This document shows positions 31,547-38,024 of a stretch of 38,024 nucleotides of DNA, one piece after another. How positions within the stretch are numbered: the first letter of the stretch is position 1; every line of letters starts with the position of its first letter. Source of the stretch: a virus. Location of the stretch: positions 1-38,024 of IMG/VR virus record IMGVR_UViG_3300035162_001736. One strand, written 5' to 3'. The translations under genes and the position numbers were made by a program. The notes beneath the pieces are model-generated. The model ran no database searches. It saw only the letters and a program-made list of their open reading frames with translations, and was not told the DNA's origin.

Positions 31547-32083
31547 TCAGACCAGATCAAATTGACCCGATCGCTCTACTCCAAGCCCTTTATTACCGTC
31601 ACCTTGCACGATGCTACTGCCGCTTGCTTCAGCCTGTTGCTGAAGGAATTCGGCTGTTTCTGTCAATTTGCTTTCTTCTCTGTTTGGAGCGTCATGATGA
31701 GCTTCCATCATGTACTTTTCATACAAAGATATAGGCAGCTTGAAGGCCAGCATCTCGTTAACCCCAATAAATCCCTGCCAATCACCTGTTTTCAGGGAGG
31801 CATATTCCCAGCCAGGGACATCTTCTGGCTTTACAGCTTCGTAGCCTAAACGGATACGAGCTTGGATAGAGTCACGCGGGTTAGTTGTTGTAAGCCAGCA
31901 CATGTGCCAGCCAGGCAATTCTGGTAAATCAGGCAATGAAGTCTGAAATAATTGTTGACGGAACATTTCTACCCGCTCACTTTCTGTGACTTCTCGATTT
32001 TCGGTATGTGCGCGATCTACCATCGCACGATTTTCCCGGCCTTCGTCTACGGATTTCTTTACTCGTTCGTCTGTTTTACTCAT
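31547..32083 (-). CDS. Conserved virion-associated hypothetical protein
   Basis: This 178-aa protein has a charged N-terminal helix (residues 1-45), then LPELPGWHMCWLTTTNPRDS and RIRLGYEAVKPEDVPGWEY. FIGVNEMLAFKLPISLYEKYM follows, with MEAHHDAP after it. I associate this order (CWLTTTN, IRLGYEAVK, NEMLAFKLP, HHD) with a conserved protein next to the scaffold gene in marine phages; its role is unknown. An AAAAAAGGAGC site precedes the ATG. The 77-base gap upstream holds a possible promoter or operator. Confidence 0.65.
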   Translation of the reverse strand: MSKTDERVKKSVDEGRENRAMVDRAHTENREVTESERVEMFRQQLFQTSLPDLPELPGWHMCWLTTTNPRDSIQARIRLGYEAVKPEDVPGWEYASLKTGDWQGFIGVNEMLAFKLPISLYEKYMMEAHHDAPNREESKLTETAEFLQQQAEASGSSIVQGDGNKGLGVERSGQFDLV

Positions 32084-32115
32084 ATCTAGTCGCTCCTTTT
32101 TTCAGCGATTGCTTC

Positions 32116-32132
32116 AGTATGTATTATATACT
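32116..32132 (-). promoter_or_regulatory. Possible promoter or operator between scaffold and next gene
   Basis: In the 77-base gap, leftward reading gives AGTATATAATACATACT, a near-palindrome (one mismatched pair) that contains a consensus TATAAT. No good -35 hexamer lies 16-18 bases upstream, so a standard sigma70 promoter is weak. It could serve as an operator or a phage-specific element. Confidence 0.35.
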
Positions 32133-32160
32133 TATATTAGCGCAAGTGGTTTGTTTTTGA

Positions 32161-33105
32161 TCAAGCGTTGCTTTTATCATACGCTGCGTATCTTTTAACG
32201 TATCGAGATCGCAGTACCGGATCATCCCAAACTCCAGCCTCTACAAGAGCGGCTTTGCGCTCTGGGCTGATATAAACTTCTTTTCTGGTAGATGCTGGCG
32301 CGTGTTCTTTTCCTGACCCTACTGCCGGGCCTCCTCTAGCCTTGCGCGTTGTTTTAGTTGATTTCTCTAAAACAGAATCATCAAATCGCTCTGGTAGTCT
32401 TCGGGCAGATCGAGCTGTTAGCTCATCCCAGTATTCTTCAGTTTGTGGGTTATAGCCGTCACGACTAAGAGATTGATCAATGGCCATAACGATAGCCGAG
32501 TCTTCATCTCGACCATTGGAGTCATACCATGGATTGTCCTCCATAAACTGCCTTGCCAGATGCATAGTTCTGTCATCAACTTGTGGGGCAGTGTTTACTT
32601 GTTGCGCCGCCTGCTGCTTGTTGTAAGCCAGATGCTGCGCCTTATTCATGGCCTCGTCACGATACTTCATCGCTTTAGCCACGTCATTGCCGTTGTTGTT
32701 TTCAACCGCTTTGGCGATAACTCGCTCGGCCATTCCTACTTCTTTGTTGGCTTGAGCAATTGCCTGATCAATACCATGAATCTCTTGCTGATGAGCGCGA
32801 TGTTCTTGCGTGCTTACCCGTCTTTCGAGATCATCATTACGATTTCTCAAAAAATCTAACTCAGTCTTGTCGCGCTTGATAGCGGTTTCGCGCCGCTCTT
32901 TGCGATCAACTTTCTCTTTGCGCCTACGCTCACGAATAGCCTCACGCTCTGAGTCGTCATTATCAGCCTCGGCTGTGACTCGATCATCCTCATCGCTATC
33001 GCCCTTAGCTTCAGGATCGTCTTCTACAATAATGATGCTGTCTTCTATTTCGTTTTCTTTTTCATCGCTTTCAATTAAAACGCCTTCTTCTATTTCTTCA
33101 CTCAT
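32161..33105 (-). CDS. Capsid scaffolding protein (putative)
   Basis: This 314-aa protein is strongly charged and mostly helical. It has an acidic N-terminus (residues 1-50), then a basic coiled coil (REAIRERRRKEKVDRKERRE, FLRNRNDDLERRVSTQ) and Gln-rich helices (about 113-170). The C-terminal domain has NPWYDSNGRDEDSAIVMAID and a basic tail (RKARGGPAVG), ending WDDPVLRSRYVKRYAAY. Charged helical scaffolds encoded between portal and capsid genes are standard in podovirus-like phages. Position is the main support. Confidence 0.75.
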   Translation of the reverse strand: MSEEIEEGVLIESDEKENEIEDSIIIVEDDPEAKGDSDEDDRVTAEADNDDSEREAIRERRRKEKVDRKERRETAIKRDKTELDFLRNRNDDLERRVSTQEHRAHQQEIHGIDQAIAQANKEVGMAERVIAKAVENNNGNDVAKAMKYRDEAMNKAQHLAYNKQQAAQQVNTAPQVDDRTMHLARQFMEDNPWYDSNGRDEDSAIVMAIDQSLSRDGYNPQTEEYWDELTARSARRLPERFDDSVLEKSTKTTRKARGGPAVGSGKEHAPASTRKEVYISPERKAALVEAGVWDDPVLRSRYVKRYAAYDKSNA

Positions 33106-33120
33106 TACTCATCTCCTTTA

Positions 33121-33540
33121 TCAGATGAATGCCTTGACTTTAAGCGGGTCGCCTTTAACGCTTCCCATAATGTCAAGATCATTAAAAATTACAAACATTG
33201 CTGACTCGCCATGGGAAGCGTCAGGGATAGGAACTTCCCATCTATCTCCTCCATATTTAGCAACTCTCACAAAATCTCCCTCTTTGCACCAACTCCCTTC
33301 TGGCCAGCTGTCCATCGTGTTACGATTTTTGAAAGCTAGCGGCCCAACGGAAACAACTTTGCCGACCTGGGTATTCCACTTCTCTGTGTCAGAAGTGTCA
33401 GTGGTCAGTAAAATTCCCCCAGATGTTTTGTTTTTAGCGGTGCGAATCTGGATCAGAACACGGCTACCGAAAGGCTGGATTCCACCATCTACTGTTGGAA
33501 AAGCCTCCGCAAGTGCGTCCTCATAAGTCTTGTTTTCCAT
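33121..33540 (-). CDS. Viral GroES-like co-chaperonin
   Basis: This 139-aa protein from the ATG at 33540 (preferred because GAGGAT sits seven bases before it; an ATG four codons earlier has no site) matches the Cpn10 core. PFGSRVLIQIR opens the barrel, KNKTSGGILLT is the mobile loop with the hydrophobic I-L-L triplet that binds GroEL, and NTQVGKVVSVGPLAF is the following strand pair. GSWCKEGDFVRVAKYGG stands for the GD-V-F region of GroES, and the last strand is AMFVIFNDLDIMG. T4 gp31 and other phage homologues replace host GroES for capsid folding. The location between scaffold and portal fits. Confidence 0.88.
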   Translation of the reverse strand: MENKTYEDALAEAFPTVDGGIQPFGSRVLIQIRTAKNKTSGGILLTTDTSDTEKWNTQVGKVVSVGPLAFKNRNTMDSWPEGSWCKEGDFVRVAKYGGDRWEVPIPDASHGESAMFVIFNDLDIMGSVKGDPLKVKAFI

Positions 33541-33718
33541 TTTTATCCTCATCTATTAAGTTTAAGAGCACGTCTATGGACGCTTCATATCCAGCGACCA
33601 TTCCTACACGATACCCGTACTCGAAAGTGTCGCGTTTTTGAGGTCTCTTCAAGGCTTCAAGCGCAAATTCTGCTTGATTGGCTTTGAGGAGATTCAGAAG
33701 TTTTGAGTCTATATTCAT
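33521..33718 (-). CDS. Small hypothetical protein
   Basis: This 65-aa protein is a mixed helix pair (LLNLLKANQAEFALEALK; VGMVAGYEASIDVLLNLID) with a charged end (DEDKNGKQDL). It overlaps the start of the co-chaperonin gene by 20 bases and could be translated in coupling with it. No family is recognised. Confidence 0.5.
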   Translation of the reverse strand: MNIDSKLLNLLKANQAEFALEALKRPQKRDTFEYGYRVGMVAGYEASIDVLLNLIDEDKNGKQDL

Positions 33719-33730
33719 TAAGCATTATTC

Positions 33731-33928
33731 TTAGGCTGGCGTATTGCCAGAGCCTTGGTTGACTTTAAATCCAGCGGCCATACGCTTGTGCTGAGATACT
33801 TGATCTGAATTCATATTTACTTGGCCACCTTTGGCGTAGCCTTTAGTTTTCATCTTGCCACCTTTTGAGTAGCCCTTTGTTTTCATTGCGCCACCCTTAG
33901 AGTAGCCTTTAGTCTTCATGTTGTTCAT
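33731..33928 (-). CDS. KGG tandem-repeat micro-protein
   Basis: This 65-aa protein from the ATG at 33928 has a GAGGAAGACAAAA ribosome site; a longer reading upstream would only add residues from an overlapping frame. Three near-perfect 11-residue units at its start read MKTKGYSKGGA, MKTKGYSKGGK and MKTKGYAKGGQ. A basic tail follows (SQHKRMAAGFKVNQGS). Similar short KGG-rich proteins recur in marine phage contigs without known function. It sits in the head module. A role in binding nucleic acid or in virion assembly is a guess. Confidence 0.7.
   Translation of the reverse strand: MNNMKTKGYSKGGAMKTKGYSKGGKMKTKGYAKGGQVNMNSDQVSQHKRMAAGFKVNQGSGNTPA
33821..33919 (-). repeat. Three 33-bp tandem repeats encoding MKTKGY(S/A)KGG
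   Basis: Three adjacent 33-bp units with mostly synonymous changes encode the 11-residue repeat of the KGG micro-protein. Selection on the peptide rather than on the DNA is suggested by the wobble differences between units. Confidence 0.9.
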
Positions 33929-34610
33929 TTTTGTCTTCCTCTGCATAGAGATTATTAAAAACTTGATTAACGTCGAGAGTATAATCCAAATCAGATTTAC
34001 TGTGATGCGTGTGCTGAGATGGGCGAAACTCTGGCGCCCCTTCTCCTCGCTCAAACCAAGCAGGAGCTGTGACCCTAACGCGATTATTAGGTAGAGCTAT
34101 AATATTTCCTGTCCACTCGCCTGCATCCAGAAGCTCTAGCACATGAGACTGCTTATGCTGTGCCGGGTCATCCGCTATTTCTGAATCGGTGTAATCGACT
34201 GTAAAATAATACTTAGCCGGATAAAATTCGCCGTCTATCTTGGCTAGCCAAGGAGAAGGAGAGCATCTATCCAACTTATAAACACTGTGAGTCCGAGAAG
34301 CACAGTCCCAAGGTTGAGCGTCATGTACGGCCATAGGTTTGGGCCATTCTTGTAACGGTTCGTCTGCAACCAAAGCAGTTATAGGCATTCTGGCCCACAT
34401 TGCTCCTCCATGAACATTAGGTTCATTATCATCATTGTAAGTTTCAGCTCCAGTAAATATAACTTGAAAGCTCAGACACCGTTCTGGCATCGTAGTAACC
34501 GCAACGACCATGGCGTGAATAAACTCGCCGTGAAACTTTTCATGATTGTGCGTGTATTCTTTTCTAACCCAGCATTTAAAATACGGTATGTTGCTCTGTA
34601 GAAATGCCAC
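33909..34610 (-). CDS. Conserved virion-associated protein of unknown function
   Basis: This 233-aa protein begins AFLQSNIPYFKCWVRKEYTH and contains LSFQVIFTGAE, HGGAMWARMPITALVADEP, AQPWDCASRTHSVYKLDRCS, PSPWLAKIDGEFYPAKYYFTVDYTD and WTGNIIALPNNRVRVTAPAW, in that order. I associate this arrangement with a protein conserved next to the portal in marine podovirus-like phages; its role is not known. It lies just downstream of the portal (starts overlap by one base) and its C-terminus overlaps the KGG gene by 20 bases. Several Cys and His residues could bind metal. Confidence 0.65.
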   Translation of the reverse strand: MAFLQSNIPYFKCWVRKEYTHNHEKFHGEFIHAMVVAVTTMPERCLSFQVIFTGAETYNDDNEPNVHGGAMWARMPITALVADEPLQEWPKPMAVHDAQPWDCASRTHSVYKLDRCSPSPWLAKIDGEFYPAKYYFTVDYTDSEIADDPAQHKQSHVLELLDAGEWTGNIIALPNNRVRVTAPAWFERGEGAPEFRPSQHTHHSKSDLDYTLDVNQVFNNLYAEEDKNEQHED

Positions 34611-37204
34611 TATGGATCAATTCCTTTTCCGCTGGTGTATGAAGTCTTTTCACCTGACTCCATCTCCATGTCGGCTAACTCTTTAGCCGTTCTGTTGTCG
34701 GCATCATTCATGCGCTCTCTAGCCGCTAGATCTTCTGCCTTACGCTTGTTTTCGCCTTTCTCACGAGTATTTAGTCGATCAGTCTCAGACATTTCGCGGA
34801 TATTATTGCGCTCTGTCTCAGACATTTCTTTGAGCCCAGCTAATTCAGCCTTCTCATCACGTTCTTGCTCTTTAACTGCTAGCTTCGCTCTCTCAATTTC
34901 AGCAGTCTGCTGCATCTTGAGCTGTGCAATCTCGTTAGCTGCTTGCATTTTGGCGTTGTCTAGCTGAATCCTGGCTCCATCACGCTCTGTACGCTGAGCG
35001 AGCTCGCCCTGCTTGATCTGAGCACTAAGTTCTGCAATCTTTATTGCATCGCCAGGCTGTTGCGGCTGGTTTTCAGGCTTAAATTGCTCTGCCACTTCGT
35101 TGATTTGAGCCAGTTCCTGAGCAAATCCACCCAGCTGCTCTTCAATAAACTGCTGAACCTTGAGGATCACGTCTACTTGCTGTTCTGCCTCTTCAGGAAT
35201 TAACTTCTGAGTCTGCGCCTCCTCGATAGCATTGTGAGATTCCACTAGATAGTAATTCAAGAGATGATCGCGCATGTGCAGGGCCATTGGATAAAAGAAT
35301 GTGCTCATAATGCCAGGGCTTGAGCCAAACATTGGAGACTTTAAGAAGGGTAAGTGAACCTCAAGGTGAGCCAAGTGATCTTGCTGAGGCAGCACGTAAA
35401 TTCCTTGATTCATTGCTGCGGCTACGTTTTCGCTTACTGGATCTCGATCTTCTGAGCCCGGCTGCTGTGTCATTACCTCAGAAGCTGGAATCTTTAGCGT
35501 TCGCAGAAACATTTCTTCGACCGCTTTCTGATCGTACATTTGCGGCATTTTTTCAGCACGCTGCATAATCGCCTGGATCTGTGCAAAGCGCTGGGCTTCA
35601 CTGAATATCGCAGGATTACTGATCGGAACCACGTCTGAAGGTCCATCGAAGTCTTCTGTAGATATCTCTAGGCCGGCGTCCAGCGCATCGAGCTCTTCTT
35701 GCGTGTAGTACATGCCGTTGATGCGGTGAAGGATATTAAAGCTGCGAGCCATTGATGCGTGCAAACGAGAATGGATTGAGCTAAACACAACCATTCCTTG
35801 CTCGATGATAGCCATGGTAGTGCCAACTGGTGCGTTCGGATTCTGGTCGTTAAACTTCTCAAACGATGTCTGAACAACGCCTTTGCCTGCGTCAACCAAG
35901 AAGCCTAGCAGTTGAAACAAAGTAGGGCTGGGGCCGGCAAATGGCAGCGGCATAGCGAGCTTGCGAACGTCATCGATCAGCGCCCCGCCTTCCATCTCAA
36001 CAATCTCAGTAGGCTGAACATTTAGAGTCTGACCGTTTGGTCCACCTTTCAGCTTCAATAGAGTTGGCACGTTCTGGATATACGCCGAGTCTAATAGAGC
36101 TCGTAACGCGCCAGTAGCCGCGCCACTTAATCCGCCGATCATGTGAGTTAGGCCAATTGGATAAGCGCCACGCCATGGAACGAATGGGAATTCTACAATC
36201 CAGTGCAGCTCATTCTTCCTGGCGTCTTCTTCTTCCCAGTTACGGTAAAGGCACAAGGCTTTATCTGATGACTTGTCCACGCTCAAGATGTAAGGCGCCA
36301 AGCCCTCGCCGTCTTCAAAGTCCATAAACGTGTAGATTTCAAAGATTGTTCGCAGGCCGTCTTCATTGTAGCTAGTGTTCTGCTTGCCCTCGATCTTCTC
36401 GTTGGCACGCTCAGCTGCGCTAAACTCAGGATCATTTGGAGTGGGCAGATCTATATCCGCATACATTCCAGCTTCGACACGCTTCTCGTATTCCATTTGC
36501 GTGACGTACTGAACGTGAGTCTTACGCTCCGCGGTGTAGAAGTTTGTTGCTGAGAAGGGCAGGTAGATATCATCGATAGGAACGAACTCAGAGGTGGGCC
36601 GCATGAATCTAGCGTTCCACATAAACTTCATGTACTGACCGCCGCCTAAAGGCAGCTGCGTGCTTAACTGTTCAAGCTCTGAGCGAAATTCGACCATCTG
36701 CTCAGTAGTCTGCCAGTTCATAAACTCAGTCTTGCGCTGGGCCTTGCTGACCTTGGCCTTGTCGGCCTCGCCTATGATCTTGGATTTTACTGGGCCAGTA
36801 GGCGGGAATATTTCCTTAATGAATCGAGCGGAGAAATCAACGCAAGCCTCGACTAGCATGGGGTGAACAACCTTGTTAGCTCCCTGGAATTGAGCTCCAC
36901 CTGGCGCGTCATCGCCTAGTCCAGTACGGCGCAAGCCTTCTTCGTACTGCAGATCTCGCTTCTGGCGAGCTTCCTTATCGCGTTCTATTTTCTCCATCAG
37001 GTCGTTGATGGCTGTCTTTAAAAGGCTAGGGTCAACCTCGTCTACAATATTGGCAAAGTGCTCAGATGCTTCTCGTACAGTGACCTTCTCCATCATGACA
37101 ACAGCGCCGCCGTCTTCGGTATCTTCAAATTCCAGTTCTTCTTCTGGAATCTCAACCATTGTCATTTCTTCTATCTCAACTTCAATTTCGTTTTCTTCAG
37201 CCAC
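34610..37204 (-). CDS. Portal protein
   Basis: 864 aa from the GTG at 37204. Start choice is decided by AGGAGG six bases upstream; the CAG GAG GCT TAA of the preceding gene makes that site. An acidic N-terminus leads into the portal body (about residues 60-640), with LLKTAINDLMEKIERDKEAR, HPMLVEACVDFSARFIKEIFP, YLPFSATNFYTAERKTHVQY, GGPNGQTLNVQPTEIVEME and PVGTTMAIIEQGMVVFSSIH. The last 160 residues are a long charged coiled coil with EMSETERNNIREMSETDRLN repeats, like the barrel of P22-type portals. It forms the dodecameric DNA gate and binds terminase and adaptor. Confidence 0.88.
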   Translation of the reverse strand: MAEENEIEVEIEEMTMVEIPEEELEFEDTEDGGAVVMMEKVTVREASEHFANIVDEVDPSLLKTAINDLMEKIERDKEARQKRDLQYEEGLRRTGLGDDAPGGAQFQGANKVVHPMLVEACVDFSARFIKEIFPPTGPVKSKIIGEADKAKVSKAQRKTEFMNWQTTEQMVEFRSELEQLSTQLPLGGGQYMKFMWNARFMRPTSEFVPIDDIYLPFSATNFYTAERKTHVQYVTQMEYEKRVEAGMYADIDLPTPNDPEFSAAERANEKIEGKQNTSYNEDGLRTIFEIYTFMDFEDGEGLAPYILSVDKSSDKALCLYRNWEEEDARKNELHWIVEFPFVPWRGAYPIGLTHMIGGLSGAATGALRALLDSAYIQNVPTLLKLKGGPNGQTLNVQPTEIVEMEGGALIDDVRKLAMPLPFAGPSPTLFQLLGFLVDAGKGVVQTSFEKFNDQNPNAPVGTTMAIIEQGMVVFSSIHSRLHASMARSFNILHRINGMYYTQEELDALDAGLEISTEDFDGPSDVVPISNPAIFSEAQRFAQIQAIMQRAEKMPQMYDQKAVEEMFLRTLKIPASEVMTQQPGSEDRDPVSENVAAAMNQGIYVLPQQDHLAHLEVHLPFLKSPMFGSSPGIMSTFFYPMALHMRDHLLNYYLVESHNAIEEAQTQKLIPEEAEQQVDVILKVQQFIEEQLGGFAQELAQINEVAEQFKPENQPQQPGDAIKIAELSAQIKQGELAQRTERDGARIQLDNAKMQAANEIAQLKMQQTAEIERAKLAVKEQERDEKAELAGLKEMSETERNNIREMSETDRLNTREKGENKRKAEDLAARERMNDADNRTAKELADMEMESGEKTSYTSGKGIDP

Positions 37205-37205
37205 G

Positions 37206-38024
37206 TTAAGCCTCCTGTAGTATTCGGTTGGCGATTTCATTAATCCTGCTAGGGTTATAAATCGCTGGTCCGCCTTCGGCAAAATTCTCAGCCATTATAC
37301 TCTTTGCAATTTTATTTATCTTATCTGCGTCATATTTAGCGTTAACTGCTCCGCCTTTAGAGAATGCATAGTCTATGTCTTCGGCGTTAGTGACCAAGAC
37401 TTCGCCACCTATTAGCTCTTCGCCCCGATTATTCCGACCCTTAACTCCCTTGCCATCAATGTTCCCAATACTGTTAATGATTGCGTCCTTTGCCTCTCGA
37501 CGGCTAAGACCTTGCTCGGCTAAATTAAACCCAAACTTGTTGTTGAAATAGTCTAGATATTCTGACTTAGGATCGCCGCCTTTTAGCTTTTTCTTTGCGC
37601 CTTGATACAGCTCTTTAGCTTGGCTAGCCACAGCTGCGATTTTGCTTTGTCCGGCATCATAAGAGAACAATGCGTGATTGACGGCGTTGAATACTTCTTC
37701 GTCGCCTCTGATCCCAGTGTTTTGTCGAGTTTGATTTGAGCCGTTCTTTGGCATCACCAGCTCTACTCTAAATTGCTCAGGAACGAGACCGGCGTCTACC
37801 ATTTCATTCGTGAGATCTACAGCCTCTTGGCTTATGGCTACTTGACGCTCATGGCCAAAGCCAAGAGCATCGGCGCCTTTCTGAATAGCTTTCTCTATTA
37901 GACCGCCTCCGGCAAAACCTTCTGTCGGATTAGTTGGAGATTGCAGCGCCTCATCCTGTAACCTTACAGCCTGATCGTAATCCTTAACCACAGGGACATC
38001 CTTGGCGCCGCCATAGTAGTCTGA
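37206..38024 (-). CDS. Hypothetical protein with GG motifs, N-terminal part outside window
   Basis: The frame is open through the right edge, so the visible 272 or so residues are the C-terminal part. Visible segments include NPTEGFAGGGLIEKAI, RGDEEVFNAVNHALFSYDAG, GGDPKSEYLDYFNNKFGFN and AFSKGGAVNAKYDADKI, and finally FAEGGPAIYNPSRINEIANR. The NHALFSYDAG...YFNNKFG pattern loosely recalls the DUF6973-type phage proteins, but this is unsure. Its stop codon overlaps the portal ribosome site, so they are co-transcribed. Function is unknown; the GG motifs link it to the KGG micro-protein and the large virion proteins. Confidence 0.55.
   Translation of the reverse strand, partial: SDYYGGAKDVPVVKDYDQAVRLQDEALQSPTNPTEGFAGGGLIEKAIQKGADALGFGHERQVAISQEAVDLTNEMVDAGLVPEQFRVELVMPKNGSNQTRQNTGIRGDEEVFNAVNHALFSYDAGQSKIAAVASQAKELYQGAKKKLKGGDPKSEYLDYFNNKFGFNLAEQGLSRREAKDAIINSIGNIDGKGVKGRNNRGEELIGGEVLVTNAEDIDYAFSKGGAVNAKYDADKINKIAKSIMAENFAEGGPAIYNPSRINEIANRILQEA
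37211..37216 (-). promoter_or_regulatory. Shine-Dalgarno site deciding the portal start
   Basis: AGGAGG (leftward strand) lies six bases before GTG 37204 and is formed by the last codons of the upstream gene. It sets the portal start 26 codons downstream of the longest possible reading. Confidence 0.85.

Noticed and set aside
33929-34054. Longer KGG protein with a hydrophobic N-terminus
   Set aside because: The extension is an out-of-frame reading of the conserved upstream gene; ATG 33928 has a clear ribosome site.
37205-37282. 26 extra N-terminal residues on the portal protein
   Set aside because: The longer reading overlaps the upstream gene and has no ribosome site, while GTG 37204 has AGGAGG at six bases.
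1-38024. tRNA genes, integrase, repressor or other lysogeny genes
   Set aside because: None seen by reading; the window covers only a small-gene cluster and the late structural operon, so lysogeny cannot be judged from it.

Overview
This window is a stretch of a tailed double-stranded DNA phage genome (Caudoviricetes). The gene set and protein style suggest an uncultured, probably marine, short-tailed (podovirus-like) phage. Evidence for this includes a long portal protein with a coiled-coil tail, a scaffold and capsid gene pair, two gp4-type adaptor candidates and a gp10-like tail hub. There are also large low-complexity virion proteins of a kind I associate with marine phages, and short KGG-rich peptides. 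I see no integrase, repressor, tRNA, CRISPR array or insertion sequence. The host cannot be read from the sequence. Family names come from reading motifs, because no database search was possible.

Layout. Positions 1-2226 carry a rightward cluster of seven small genes, the first cut by the left edge. Most are unknown; one is a HAD-type phosphatase homologue whose nucleophile position is Ser. Positions 2223-38024 are one leftward late operon of about 36 kb, transcribed from the right edge toward the left, with genes mostly overlapping by 1-4 bases (TAATG, ATGA or GTGA junctions). In order of transcription it holds:
(a) Head module: a partial gene at the right edge, portal, a conserved unknown protein, a KGG micro-protein, a viral GroES-like co-chaperonin, scaffold, two virion-associated proteins, the major capsid protein, and then a strong intrinsic terminator.
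(b) Decoration and adaptor module: two small beta-rich virion proteins, two basic proteins, and a gp4-like adaptor carrying an inserted discoidin-like domain.
(c) Fiber module: several tail-fiber proteins and three tandem paralogous proteins, each with about seven beta-propeller-like repeats.
(d) Connector and hub module: a SU10-type adaptor, and a gp10-like hub protein carrying an inserted cupredoxin-like domain with His, Cys-x2-His and Met ligand candidates.
(e) Ejection or internal-protein module (about 3.7-13.7 kb): four large proteins. One of these (1197 aa) is built largely from 20 copies of a 16-residue repeat and 23 copies of an 18-residue repeat.
(f) Lysis module: a coiled-coil membrane protein, a 45-aa membrane peptide, a GTA-type 3TM holin and a GH24 endolysin.

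How it works together. The co-chaperonin between scaffold and portal probably helps fold capsid or other virion proteins with the host GroEL. The terminator after the capsid gene would raise capsid yield over downstream genes. The propeller proteins look like alternative or combined receptor-binding parts. The two transcription units converge so tightly that their stop codons share a CTAG, with no terminator between them.

Most novel-looking points: the copper-site-like domain in the tail hub, the dual-period repeat protein, the recurring GG motif shared by many virion proteins, the triple propeller array, and two adjacent rightward genes whose start regions look broken or non-canonical.
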